Source of the DNA: Paracidobacterium acidisoli
Lineage (GTDB): Bacteria > Acidobacteriota > Terriglobia > Terriglobales > Acidobacteriaceae
DNA length: 64,000 bases
Assembly (NCBI RefSeq): GCF_003428625.2
Contig: NZ_QVQT02000002.1
Coordinates: forward strand, 469,026 to 533,025
Reading direction: 5' to 3'
Position 1 is the first letter of the stretch. Every line of letters starts with the position of its first letter. The translations under genes and the position numbers were made by a program. A model generated the notes under the pieces. The model saw nothing but the letters and a program-made list of their open reading frames with translations, was not told the origin of the DNA and did no database searches. Below, one piece after another: positions 1 to 7,698 of this stretch.

Positions 1-363
1 GCCGCGCAGCTCATCGACGAGCTTCCCGTTCTCGCCGCCATCGCTCCGTACACGCAGCACGGCATCCGCATCCGCGACGCCAAAGAGCTCCGTATCAAGG
101 AGTCTGACCGCATCGCTCTCGTCGCGCAGAACCTTCGCGCCATGGGTGCCGAAGTCGAAGAGTTCGAGGACGGCCTCGACGTGCCCGGCGGCCAGAAGCT
201 GCACGGAGCCGAGATCGACTCCGGCGACGATCACCGCATCGCCATGGCCTTCTCCATCGCCGCTCTGCGCGCCGAGGGAGAGACCGTCATCCACGGCGCC
301 GAATCCGCCTCCGTCTCCTTCCCCGAGTTCTACGATCTGCTGGACAAGATCGCAGAACGCTAG
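1..363 (+). CDS. aroA: 3-phosphoshikimate 1-carboxyvinyltransferase, C-terminal part (cut by window start)
   Basis: The open frame enters from the window edge and ends with TAG at 361-363, giving the last 120 residues of EPSP synthase. This cytoplasmic enzyme joins phosphoenolpyruvate to shikimate-3-phosphate in the sixth step of aromatic amino-acid synthesis. Visible family marks are LRIKESDRI (about residues 35-43 of the fragment) and [10 protein letters not shown] further on, which are the conserved C-terminal-domain motifs that contact phosphate and PEP. The fragment ends in a normal-looking C-terminus, so only the 5' part is missing because of the window. The next gene, htpX, lies 102 bases downstream and is probably unrelated in function. 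Confidence 0.93.
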   Translation, partial: AAQLIDELPVLAAIAPYTQHGIRIRDAKELRIKESDRIALVAQNLRAMGAEVEEFEDGLDVPGGQKLHGAEIDSGDDHRIAMAFSIAALRAEGETVIHGAESASVSFPEFYDLLDKIAER

Positions 364-465
364 GGAAACAAGCGAGTTACGCGCATCGCCCCGATTCTTA
401 TAACGATGCACTCACATTTTATGCGAGAATATTCATGAAGGCCTGCTTCAGGGAGGCGGGCTGAC

Positions 466-1341
466 ATGAATACTCTCAAGACTGCGTTTCTCCTGACTGC
501 CCTCACCCTGCTGCTGATCTTCATCGGCGGCCACTTCGGCGGTGAGAACGGCATGATCCTCGCCTTCATCTTTGCGGCGGGGATGAACTTCTTCAGCTAC
601 TTCTACTCCGACAAGCTGGCGCTCAGCATGTATCGCGCGCAGCCGGTCACGCGCGAGCAGCTGCCCCGCGCGTATCAGGTCGTCGAGCGCATGACACAGC
701 GCATGGGCATCCCCATGCCGAAGATGTACGTCATTCCCACCGACTCGCCCAATGCCTTCGCCACCGGCCGCAATCCGCAGCACGCCTCGGTCGCGGTCAC
801 GCACGGCATTCTCAATCTGCTGACCGACGAAGAGCTCGAAGGCGTCCTCGCGCATGAGCTGGGCCACGTCCGCAACCGCGACATCCTCACCAGCTCCATC
901 GCCGCTACCCTCGCCGGAGCCATTACTCTGCTCGCCCGCATGGGCTACTGGGCCTCGCTCTTCGGCGGCTTCGGTGGAGGCGGCCGTGACCGCGAGCGCG
1001 GAGGTGGCGGCATCGGCGCGCTGCTCATGCTCTTCCTCGCGCCCGTCGCAGCCATGCTGATCCAGCTCGCCGTTTCGCGCTCCCGCGAATACGAAGCCGA
1101 CGCCACAGGCGCGCACATCACCGGCAATCCGTACGCTCTTGCCAGCGCGCTCGAAAAGATCGACGCCTACTCGAAGCGCCTGCCGATGGCTGCATCGCCC
1201 TCGACCGCGCATCTGTTCATCGTGCAGCCGCTGCTCAGCCGCGGCGACTTCGCCAGCCTCTTCTCCACTCATCCGCCCATCGCCAAACGGATCGAGCGGC
1301 TGATCGGACGCCCCAGCCTTTACGGCTCGGTCAACCGGTAA
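466..1341 (+). CDS. htpX: Membrane zinc metalloprotease HtpX (M48 family)
   Basis: This 291-residue protein is an integral inner-membrane metalloprotease that helps degrade misfolded membrane proteins, working alongside FtsH. The zinc site is plain: HELGH in the context [14 protein letters not shown] gives two His ligands and the catalytic Glu, and the EYEAD motif about 80 residues later gives the third ligand. Two N-terminal and two central hydrophobic segments match the family topology, and the length is typical (about 290). A purine-rich GGGAGG sequence sits a few bases before the ATG at 466, which fixes the start. A Gly/Arg-rich stretch ([18 protein letters not shown]) lies between the third and fourth hydrophobic segments, as in many HtpX proteins. 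Confidence 0.95.
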   Translation: MNTLKTAFLLTALTLLLIFIGGHFGGENGMILAFIFAAGMNFFSYFYSDKLALSMYRAQPVTREQLPRAYQVVERMTQRMGIPMPKMYVIPTDSPNAFATGRNPQHASVAVTHGILNLLTDEELEGVLAHELGHVRNRDILTSSIAATLAGAITLLARMGYWASLFGGFGGGGRDRERGGGGIGALLMLFLAPVAAMLIQLAVSRSREYEADATGAHITGNPYALASALEKIDAYSKRLPMAASPSTAHLFIVQPLLSRGDFASLFSTHPPIAKRIERLIGRPSLYGSVNR

Positions 1342-1357
1342 GGCGGCAGCAAGCCTG

Positions 1358-1378
1358 GGCGGCGGCCATCACGCCGCC
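1358..1378. terminator. Candidate hairpin after htpX
   Basis: A seven-base GC stem, GGCGGCG at 1358-1364 with CGCCGCC at 1372-1378 and a seven-base loop, lies between htpX and the next gene. It has no T tract, so it may only slow polymerase or shield the transcript end. The next start codon is 17 bases away. Confidence 0.35.
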
Positions 1379-1395
1379 GCTATACTGGCAGCACT

Positions 1396-1902
1396 ATGAG
1401 AACTGCGATTCGCGCGCTGGTCTGGCTGCTGCTGGTGTTGTGGCTGGGCGGAGTCATGTTCTTCCCCGTCACCGCCTGGGCTGCCTTCAGCACCGTTGCG
1501 GACACACACATCGCCGGAACAGTGGTGGCCAAATGCCTGCGCGTTCTTCACTATGAAGGACTCTGCGCCGGAACGCTGATCATTGTTCTGCTGCTCGCCG
1601 GATGGCGTGCCCGCGCTTATTCGAAGCTGGTCGCAGCCCCCATCGTTCTCGTTCTGATCATGCTTGGCTTCACAGCGTTTTCGCAGTTTTCCATCATTCC
1701 GCGCATGGAGGGTTACCGCATCGCCGCCGGCGGCTCGGTCGACGCGGTTCCGGAAAACAACCCCGACCGCGTGGCCTTCAACCGGCTGCACCACACCTCG
1801 GTGCTGGTGGAAGAGGGCGTGATGCTGGCCGGCGTGCTGGCCGTGGCCACGCTCGCTCTGCCCGTCTGCGATCCGCGCCAGCGGCCGTCGGCTGCGCTCT
1901 GA
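1396..1902 (+). CDS. DUF4149-type four-helix membrane protein
   Basis: This is a 168-residue protein with about four transmembrane segments (roughly residues 5-27, 50-66, 75-95 and 133-155) and a loop rich in Asn and His (ENNPDRVAFNRLHH) before the last helix. That pattern and length fit the DUF4149 family, whose members are uncharacterised inner-membrane proteins. The N-terminal segment begins with MRTAIRALVWLLLVLW, so it is probably a signal anchor. It is followed 40 bases later by the MetE-like gene on the same strand, but no functional link is known. Family assignment is from pattern recognition only. Confidence 0.7.
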   Translation: MRTAIRALVWLLLVLWLGGVMFFPVTAWAAFSTVADTHIAGTVVAKCLRVLHYEGLCAGTLIIVLLLAGWRARAYSKLVAAPIVLVLIMLGFTAFSQFSIIPRMEGYRIAAGGSVDAVPENNPDRVAFNRLHHTSVLVEEGVMLAGVLAVATLALPVCDPRQRPSAAL

Positions 1903-1942
1903 CCGTTTGCGGTCCGGCGCGCATCCGGCTACACTCCGGCCC

Positions 1943-3010
1943 ATGGCCATCCACACCGAACCGATCGGCAGTATTCCTCGTCCCGCCGCTCTGCTGCAGA
2001 CCATGCAGTCGTTCGCGGCCGGCATGACCACCCGGGAAGCACTGGATTCCGCCTGCGACGACGTCGTGCGCGACACATTGCAGCGGTTCGAAGAGACCGG
2101 CTCGCCCGTCGTTACCGATGGCGAGCAGTGCAAATCGAGCTTCGCCACCTACCCGCTCGACGGCATCGATCATCTGGCGCCCGATGGCGTGATCATTCCC
2201 TTCAGCGACGGACACACGCGCCAGCTTCCACGGCTGACACAGGGACCGTTTCATTACGGCCACAAATCCGGTGAATTCGTTCGGCGCGCCAGGCAGTTTA
2301 CTTCTCTGCCGCTGAAACAGGCCGTCATATCGGCCTCGGCGCTCAGTCTGCTTTATCCGGAAAAGGGTCTTTCCGGCTATCCGCGCGAATCTTTCCTCGA
2401 AGACCTGGTACGCGAGGCCGAAGCGGACATTCGCTCCGCCTTCGATGCCGGAGCCGATATCGTTCAGATCGACTTCACCGAAGGGCGGCTCTCGCTGAAG
2501 CTTGACCCCTCCGGCGGCCTGCTGCGCCAGTTCGTCGCGCTGAATAACCGCGTGCTGGAGCACTTTACCCCCGAAGAGCGCAGGAAAATCGGCGTGCATG
2601 TCTGCCAGGGCAGCGACCGCGATGCCACGCACTCCGCCGATGTGGACTACACGGCACTTCTGCCCGATCTCTTCGAGATGAAAGTCGGAAGGTTTTACCT
2701 CCAGATGGCGAGCGAGCCCGACCGCAGACCGCTTCTGCGGCTGATCAGCCAGCTGGCCGGCAGACAGCACAAGATCTTCATCGGCGTCATCGATCCGATC
2801 TCTCCCATCGTGGAAAAGCCGCAGCAGGTGCGTGATCGCGTGATCGAGGCAGCCTTCTTTCTGCCTCCGGAATGGCAGCTGGGCACGACCGACGACTGCG
2901 GCTTTTCGCCCTTCGCCGATGACGTCTCCACTGCGCGTGAAATCGCCTTCGCCAAAATCGCGGCCCGGGTCAAAGGCACTGCGCTGGCGGCGGAACAACT
3001 GGGCGTGTAA
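1943..3010 (+). CDS. MetE C-terminal-domain-like protein (cobalamin-independent methionine synthase family)
   Basis: The protein has 355 residues with ATG at 1943; an in-frame ATG at 1907 would add 12 unlikely residues. It has the UROD/MetE-like TIM-barrel pattern. The start GSIPRP (residues 9-14) is the signature of the MetE C-terminal half. Candidate zinc ligands are visible: HVC at 219-221 and DDCG around C319, the last placed in TTDDCGFSPF as in MetE. Full MetE is about 750 residues with an N-terminal repeat; this protein has only the catalytic half. Such short versions may use other methyl donors or substrates, as archaeal core MetE does. No riboswitch can fit in the 40-base upstream gap. 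The folate-binding half is missing, so calling it methionine synthase outright would be too strong. Confidence 0.75.
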   Translation: MAIHTEPIGSIPRPAALLQTMQSFAAGMTTREALDSACDDVVRDTLQRFEETGSPVVTDGEQCKSSFATYPLDGIDHLAPDGVIIPFSDGHTRQLPRLTQGPFHYGHKSGEFVRRARQFTSLPLKQAVISASALSLLYPEKGLSGYPRESFLEDLVREAEADIRSAFDAGADIVQIDFTEGRLSLKLDPSGGLLRQFVALNNRVLEHFTPEERRKIGVHVCQGSDRDATHSADVDYTALLPDLFEMKVGRFYLQMASEPDRRPLLRLISQLAGRQHKIFIGVIDPISPIVEKPQQVRDRVIEAAFFLPPEWQLGTTDDCGFSPFADDVSTAREIAFAKIAARVKGTALAAEQLGV

Positions 3011-3238
3011 GCGGCGAGATTGCTGAGTCCCAGGCCTTGACGCTCCAAAGAAACCTTCGCTGAGAACTGATATACAAAGCCTGAAGAAGACCATTCGCTT
3101 TTTGCATTTACCGGCGGCGTGGTCACAGCAAACCAGGCGCCGTAATCCGTCACGACAGCGATGAGTCCGCGCACCATAAATGAAAATCACGGCGGAAAAC
3201 CAGGCGCAGCATGTGCTTTACGAATGCTGAAATCCCGT

Positions 3239-3283
3239 GTTACTGCGCAGTAACTTGACTCTTGACAGTCACAGACTTAGAGT
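3239..3283 (+). promoter_or_regulatory. Candidate nuo operon promoter with a 16-bp perfect palindrome
   Basis: The 320-base gap before nuoA holds no convincing gene. Within it a perfect palindrome, GTTACTGCGCAGTAAC, lies at 3239-3254. It abuts a sigma70-like promoter: TTGACT at 3255-3260, a 17-base spacer, then TAGAGT at 3278-3283. A site touching the -35 box could serve a repressor or an activator. The regulator is unknown. The start point would leave a leader of about 40 bases before nuoA at 3331. Confidence 0.5.
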
Positions 3284-3330
3284 CGAAATGGAGGTTATGT
3301 GCGGTTGCCTCCGGAGAGTGCCTGAGCACC

Positions 3331-3738
3331 ATGCAGACCCATCCTTATACATGGAATTACATTCCCCTGCTGATACAGATTCTGGTCGCAGTGGGCATGG
3401 CGTGCTCGATGACGACCTTTTCCTGGTTCATCGGGCGCCATCGCAATACCAAAGCCAAGCTGGAAGCGTATGAGTGCGGCATCCCCGCCGAGGGTGATGC
3501 GCGCGGACGATTTTCGGTCCGCTTCTACATGGTGGCGATGCTGTTCATTCTCTTCGACGTCGAAGCGGTCTTCATGATTCCCTGGGCGGTGATCTATCGC
3601 CAGCTGCCGCACATCACGGGCTCACCTCTTTTCGGTTTCTGGGAGATGCTGGTGTACCTGGGCTTCGTCGTGGTCGGCGTCTTCTACGTATGGAAGAAGG
3701 GCATTCTCGACTGGGCCACAGACAAGGCGGATATCTAA
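3331..3738 (+). CDS. nuoA: NADH-quinone oxidoreductase subunit A
   Basis: This 135-residue membrane subunit of proton-pumping complex I has three transmembrane helices. The family motif ECGIPAEGDARGRFSVRFY and the following FDVEAVF segment, with its conserved acidic residues near the quinone channel, are clear. The start is placed at ATG 3331, preceded by GGAGAG; an upstream in-frame ATG at 3262 would add 23 residues that lack family similarity and overlap the promoter. It is the first gene of the nuo operon. The next gene starts only eight bases after its stop and is nuoC, so nuoB, which normally sits here, is missing. Confidence 0.93.
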   Translation: MQTHPYTWNYIPLLIQILVAVGMACSMTTFSWFIGRHRNTKAKLEAYECGIPAEGDARGRFSVRFYMVAMLFILFDVEAVFMIPWAVIYRQLPHITGSPLFGFWEMLVYLGFVVVGVFYVWKKGILDWATDKADI

Positions 3739-3746
3739 GGGCAAAT

Positions 3747-4241
3747 ATGGCAGACGCGCTGCATGGTAAAGACGCAGTTTTTGAAGCACACGCGCAGAAC
3801 ACGGCCATCGCCGCACTGCGCGCAGCCCATCCCGAAGCGGTTACCGACGCAAAATTCGATCGCGATGAGCTGACGCTGATCGTGGACAGCGGCCTGATCC
3901 GCACCGTTTGCCGCACCCTGCAGCTGGCCGGATACAACTTTCTCGAAGATGTGACCTGCGTGGACTGGTATCCTCTCGAGCCTCGTTTTCAGGTGACCTA
4001 TCATATTCTTTCGCATCGCCTGAAGGAGCGGGTGCGGCTGCATGTGCGCGTCGGCAGCGACGATCCTTCGGTGGACAGCATTACCAGCATCTGGCCTTCG
4101 GCCAATTACTACGAGCGCGAAGTGTGGGATCTCTTCGGAGTGCGTTTTCACGGCCATCCGTGGCTGCGGCGTATCATGATGCCGGAAGAATGGGAAGGCC
4201 ACCCGCTGCGCAAGGATTATCCGGTGGAGGGCTACCGCTGA
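3747..4241 (+). CDS. nuoC: NADH-quinone oxidoreductase subunit C
   Basis: This 164-residue soluble subunit (30-kDa type) of the complex I hydrophilic arm sits against NuoD near the quinone site. The C-terminal signature HPLRKDYPVEGY is intact, preceded by the typical ANYYEREVWDLFGV segment. The start is ATG 3747, eight bases after nuoA; a longer reading from 3690 would run back into nuoA. NuoC is a separate protein here, not fused to NuoD as in E. coli. Its TGA overlaps the ATG of nuoD by one base, so the two are translationally coupled. Confidence 0.93.
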   Translation: MADALHGKDAVFEAHAQNTAIAALRAAHPEAVTDAKFDRDELTLIVDSGLIRTVCRTLQLAGYNFLEDVTCVDWYPLEPRFQVTYHILSHRLKERVRLHVRVGSDDPSVDSITSIWPSANYYEREVWDLFGVRFHGHPWLRRIMMPEEWEGHPLRKDYPVEGYR

Positions 4242-5473
4242 TGGGAAATCTGCCTGAGTTTGTCGCCACGTCGACGCTGATTACGCCGCGTCCGGAGGAA
4301 GGCTCAAAGGACCGCACGATGGTCCTGAACATGGGGCCGCAGCACCCGTCCACCCACGGCGTGCTGCGTCTGGTCATCGAGATCGATGGCGAGACGGTCA
4401 TCCGGGTCGTTCCTGATATCGGTTATCTGCATACAGGCATCGAGAAGACCTGCGAGGCGAAGTTCTATCAGCAGGTGGTTCCGATGACGGACCGGATCGA
4501 CTATCTGTGTCCGATGACCAATAACCTGGCGTACTGTCTGGCCGTCGAGAAGCTGCTGCAGCTGGAAATTCCCGACCGGGCGCAGTGGATGCGCGTGCTG
4601 CTGAATGAGCTGACGCGGCTGAATTCGCACCTGGTATGGCTGGGCACGCACGCGATGGATATCGGCGCGCTGACGGTTTTTCTCTATACCTTCCGCGAGC
4701 GCGAAGAGATTCTGCGCATCTTCGAAAACATCTCCGGTCAGCGCATGATGACGTCTTATTTCCGCGTGGGCGGACTGGCGCTGGAGTCGACGCTGGATTT
4801 CTTTGACCGCGTGCAGGCGCTGGTCAAAATCCTGCCTGAGAAGATCGACGAATACGAAAACCTGCTGACCGGCAATCCGATCTTCTTCAACCGCCTCAAG
4901 GGCGTGGGACACCTGAGCGCCGAGGATGCGATTGCGCTGGGCGTGACCGGACCGCCGCTGCGCGCCTCGGGCGTGGACTGGGATCTTCGCCGCGACATGC
5001 CCTACTCGGGCTACGACAAGTTCAAATTCAATGTGCCGGTCTCGAATGACTGCGATGTGTGGGCGCGATATATCGTCCGCATCCAGGAGATGCGCGAGTC
5101 GGTGAAGATCTGCCAGCAGGCGCTGGACGGCATGCCGGAGGGCGACATCAAGGCGAATGCGCCGAAGGTGGTGCTGCCGGACCGCGAAAAGATGAAGACC
5201 CAGATGGAATCGCTGATCTATCACTTCAAGATCGTGACCGAAGGGTTTCAGGTGCCGGCGGGCGAGGTCTATCAGGGCGTCGAATCGCCGCGCGGCGAGA
5301 TGGGCTACTACGTAGTCAGCGATGGCACGGCCAAGCCGTACCGCGTGCACATGCGCAACCCTTCGTTTGCCACGCTGCAGGCGCTGGAGACGATGTGCAA
5401 AGGCAAGCTGATCGCGGACGTGGTCGCGGTGATCGGGTCGATCGATATCGTCCTGGGTGAGATCGACCGATGA
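4241..5473 (+). CDS. nuoD: NADH-quinone oxidoreductase subunit D
   Basis: This 410-residue 49-kDa-type subunit forms part of the quinone-binding pocket of complex I. The markers are NMGPQHPSTHGVLR near residue 30, IGYLHTGIEKTCE, and the closing GSIDIVLGEIDR, all typical of NuoD and of related NiFe-hydrogenase large subunits. The start is ATG 4241, overlapping the nuoC stop by one base; the longer open frame upstream lies over nuoC and is a shadow. Length is normal for an unfused NuoD. The stop overlaps the next gene's ATG in an ATGA arrangement. Confidence 0.95.
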   Translation: MGNLPEFVATSTLITPRPEEGSKDRTMVLNMGPQHPSTHGVLRLVIEIDGETVIRVVPDIGYLHTGIEKTCEAKFYQQVVPMTDRIDYLCPMTNNLAYCLAVEKLLQLEIPDRAQWMRVLLNELTRLNSHLVWLGTHAMDIGALTVFLYTFREREEILRIFENISGQRMMTSYFRVGGLALESTLDFFDRVQALVKILPEKIDEYENLLTGNPIFFNRLKGVGHLSAEDAIALGVTGPPLRASGVDWDLRRDMPYSGYDKFKFNVPVSNDCDVWARYIVRIQEMRESVKICQQALDGMPEGDIKANAPKVVLPDREKMKTQMESLIYHFKIVTEGFQVPAGEVYQGVESPRGEMGYYVVSDGTAKPYRVHMRNPSFATLQALETMCKGKLIADVVAVIGSIDIVLGEIDR

Positions 5474-5871
5474 GCACTGGCCGCACGGGCGGACCCGCCT
5501 TCGGCGGAGATGCTTTGGTGTTGCGGGAACTTTGGATTTCCTTTGTTTCTGTTGTTCGATCGTATGTGGCAGCGCATGATATGGCGCGTCCCACAGGCAG
5601 GACGCTGGTGGATGAAGACGCTCTGAAAGATGGAGCGGGGCGTCTGACGCTGCGCAACGGGCAAAAAATTCTGGTGCTTGAGTTTTCCACGGAGAACGGC
5701 GCCGGAACGTGGACACTATATGAGGATGATCCCGGCCCCGAGCGGGTTCTGGAGCGCGGCGAGTATCGCATCGGCGCGGACAGCCTGGTGGCGCTGAGCG
5801 ACCGGCGCGGGACGCTGGAGCTTGAAGTGGCGGCAGAGGCTTTTACCGCCAGGATTTTTGACGAGGAGTAA
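5470..5871 (+). CDS. Unknown small protein inserted in the nuo operon
   Basis: I do not recognise this 133-residue protein. It lies between nuoD and nuoE, with an ATGA overlap at its 5' end and seven bases before nuoE, so it should be co-transcribed. The part from about residue 38 (in-frame ATG at 5581, starting MARPTGRTLVDEDAL) is acidic and beta-rich by eye, with no cysteines or membrane segment. The first 37 codons look different: they contain a GC hairpin (CCGCC at 5495-5499 with GGCGG at 5503-5507) and a T-rich run, more like spacer DNA than coding sequence. The true protein may therefore be the 96-residue form from 5581. It is not a known complex I subunit. Confidence 0.6.
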   Translation: MSTGRTGGPAFGGDALVLRELWISFVSVVRSYVAAHDMARPTGRTLVDEDALKDGAGRLTLRNGQKILVLEFSTENGAGTWTLYEDDPGPERVLERGEYRIGADSLVALSDRRGTLELEVAAEAFTARIFDEE

Positions 5872-5878
5872 GCGGCGG

Positions 5879-6388
5879 ATGGCAGCAGAAAAAACAACGA
5901 TCTTTTCGCCGGAGACGGCGGCGCGCTTCGACAAGCTGGTGACGATTTACCCGGTGAAGCGCTCGGCGCTGGTTCCGATGCTGCTGTATGCGCAGGACGA
6001 CATCGGCTACATCTCGGACGCAGTCGTGGCCGAGATTGCGGAGCGGATCGGGATTACGGAGCTCGATGTGCGCAACGTGCTGAGCTACTACTCGATGCTG
6101 CGGACGAAGCCGGTGGGCAAATATCACGTGCAGGTGTGCACGAACATCAGCTGCATGCTGCGTGATGGATACGCCACTCTGGATCAGTGCAAAAAGAAGC
6201 TCGGCATCGGACACAAGGAGACCACGGCGGACGGTCTCTTCTCGCTCGAGGAAGTGGAGTGCCTGGGCGTATGCTGCTGGGCCCCGGTGGTGCAGGTGAA
6301 TTACGACTTCTACGACCAGCTGACGCCGGAGAAGCTGGACAAGGTTCTGGACGATTACCGCGAAGGACGCGGAAAGGAGACGAAGTAA
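5879..6388 (+). CDS. nuoE: NADH-quinone oxidoreductase subunit E
   Basis: This 169-residue thioredoxin-fold subunit carries the [2Fe-2S] cluster N1a next to NuoF in the NADH-oxidising module. The four ligands are visible as C87 and C92 in CTNISC, and C128 and C132 in CLGVC. ATG 5879 is used because a GAGGAG sequence precedes it; a longer frame from 5822 lies inside the preceding gene. The stop overlaps the nuoF ATG by one base (TAATG). Confidence 0.94.
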   Translation: MAAEKTTIFSPETAARFDKLVTIYPVKRSALVPMLLYAQDDIGYISDAVVAEIAERIGITELDVRNVLSYYSMLRTKPVGKYHVQVCTNISCMLRDGYATLDQCKKKLGIGHKETTADGLFSLEEVECLGVCCWAPVVQVNYDFYDQLTPEKLDKVLDDYREGRGKETK

Positions 6389-7698
6389 TGCCCAGTCTGG
6401 TCTCCCATCCTGATGAAGTGAAGATTCTCTCGCGGCGCTTTGGACAGGGCGCGGCGGATATCGAAAAGTATCTGGAGATGGATGGCTATAAGGCCGTCCA
6501 GGCAGCGATCGAAAAGGGTCCGGACTGGATCATCGCCGAGATGAAGGCATCGGGGCTGCGCGGACGCGGCGGCGCGGGCTTCCCTACCGGCATGAAGTGG
6601 TCCTTCGTTCCCAAGCAGTCGGCAAAGCCCAAGTACGTGCTGGTCAACGGCGATGAGAGCGAGCCGGGAACCTGCAAAGACCACCTGATCTTTCTGCATG
6701 ATCCGCATGCGGTCATCGAAGGCACCATGATCGCCGGTCTGGCGATCGGCTCCAAGCTCGGCTTCATCTATCTGCGCGGCGAATACCGCTATCTGCTGAA
6801 GATCGTCGAGAAGGCCGTCGCGGATGCGTATGCCAAAGGCTTTCTCGGTAAGAACATCTTCGGCACAGGTGTGGACTTCGACATCGTGACGCAGACGGGT
6901 GCGGGCGCATACGAAGTCGGCGAAGAGTCGGCGCTGATGGAGTCGCTCGAAGGCAAGCGCGGCGTGCCGCGCATCAAGCCGCCCTTCCCTGCCGTGGTGG
7001 GACTCTATGGCGGTCCGACAGTCATCAACAATGCGGAGACGATTGCGACTGCGCCGCATATTCTGCTGATGGGCGGCGAGGCTTACGCAAAGGTCGGCTC
7101 GGAGCGTAACGGCGGCACACGGCTCTTTGGTATCTCCGGCCATGTGGAGCGGCCAGGCGTGTATGAGCTGCCGATGGGCTACAACCTGAAGAGGGCCATA
7201 TATGAGGTTGGCGGGGGCATTCGTGGCGGAAAGAAGCTGAAAGCTGTGGTTCCGGGCGGCTCTTCGACGCCGGTACTTCTGCCGGAAGAGATCGACATCG
7301 GCCTCGACTTCGATCAGCTGGGCAAGGCCGGATCGATGCTGGGCTCAGGCGGAATCGTGGTGCTCGATGAGACGGTGAGCATCGTTGAATTCGCACTGCG
7401 CACGATCAGCTTTTATCAGCATGAGAGCTGCGGATGGTGCATCCCCTGCCGTGAGGGTACGGACTGGCTGAAGAAATCGATCGGGCGCATCTATGCCGGC
7501 GGCGGCATGGAAAAAGACATCGATAACATCCGTTATCTGGCGGAGAACATGATGGGCAGAACCTTTTGCCCGCTTGGCGATGCGGCGGCGATGCCGACGC
7601 TGGGGTTCGTGAAGAAGTTCCGGCAGGAGTTTGAGGATTACGTGAACGGGAAAGCTCGGAGCGAGACTCCGCTGCTGCAGATTTCGGGGGCGCACTGA
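6388..7698 (+). CDS. nuoF: NADH-quinone oxidoreductase subunit F
   Basis: This 436-residue flavoprotein accepts hydride from NADH onto FMN and passes electrons to its [4Fe-4S] cluster N3. The glycine-rich nucleotide/FMN motif GRGGAGFPTG lies at residues 59-68. The cluster ligands are in ESCGWCIPC (about 346-354), with the distal Cys in TFCPLGD about 40 residues later. The start is the ATG in TAATG at 6388; longer frames overlap nuoE. The stop overlaps nuoG by one base. Length is typical. Confidence 0.95.
   Translation: MPSLVSHPDEVKILSRRFGQGAADIEKYLEMDGYKAVQAAIEKGPDWIIAEMKASGLRGRGGAGFPTGMKWSFVPKQSAKPKYVLVNGDESEPGTCKDHLIFLHDPHAVIEGTMIAGLAIGSKLGFIYLRGEYRYLLKIVEKAVADAYAKGFLGKNIFGTGVDFDIVTQTGAGAYEVGEESALMESLEGKRGVPRIKPPFPAVVGLYGGPTVINNAETIATAPHILLMGGEAYAKVGSERNGGTRLFGISGHVERPGVYELPMGYNLKRAIYEVGGGIRGGKKLKAVVPGGSSTPVLLPEEIDIGLDFDQLGKAGSMLGSGGIVVLDETVSIVEFALRTISFYQHESCGWCIPCREGTDWLKKSIGRIYAGGGMEKDIDNIRYLAENMMGRTFCPLGDAAAMPTLGFVKKFRQEFEDYVNGKARSETPLLQISGAH

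Noticed and set aside
1903-1942. Riboswitch (SAM or cobalamin) before the MetE-like gene
   Set aside because: The space is only 40 bases and has no suitable structure.
1778-3190. A 470-codon minus-strand frame opposite the MetE-like gene
   Set aside because: No motifs, and the plus-strand gene is clearly real with zinc-ligand motifs.
3739-3746. Possible hidden nuoB between nuoA and nuoC
   Set aside because: Only eight bases separate the genes, and no NuoB cysteine motif appears in any frame near the operon.
4304-5716. A 470-codon minus-strand open frame opposite nuoD
   Set aside because: Its composition is His/Arg-rich and low-complexity, typical of an antisense shadow of a conserved gene.
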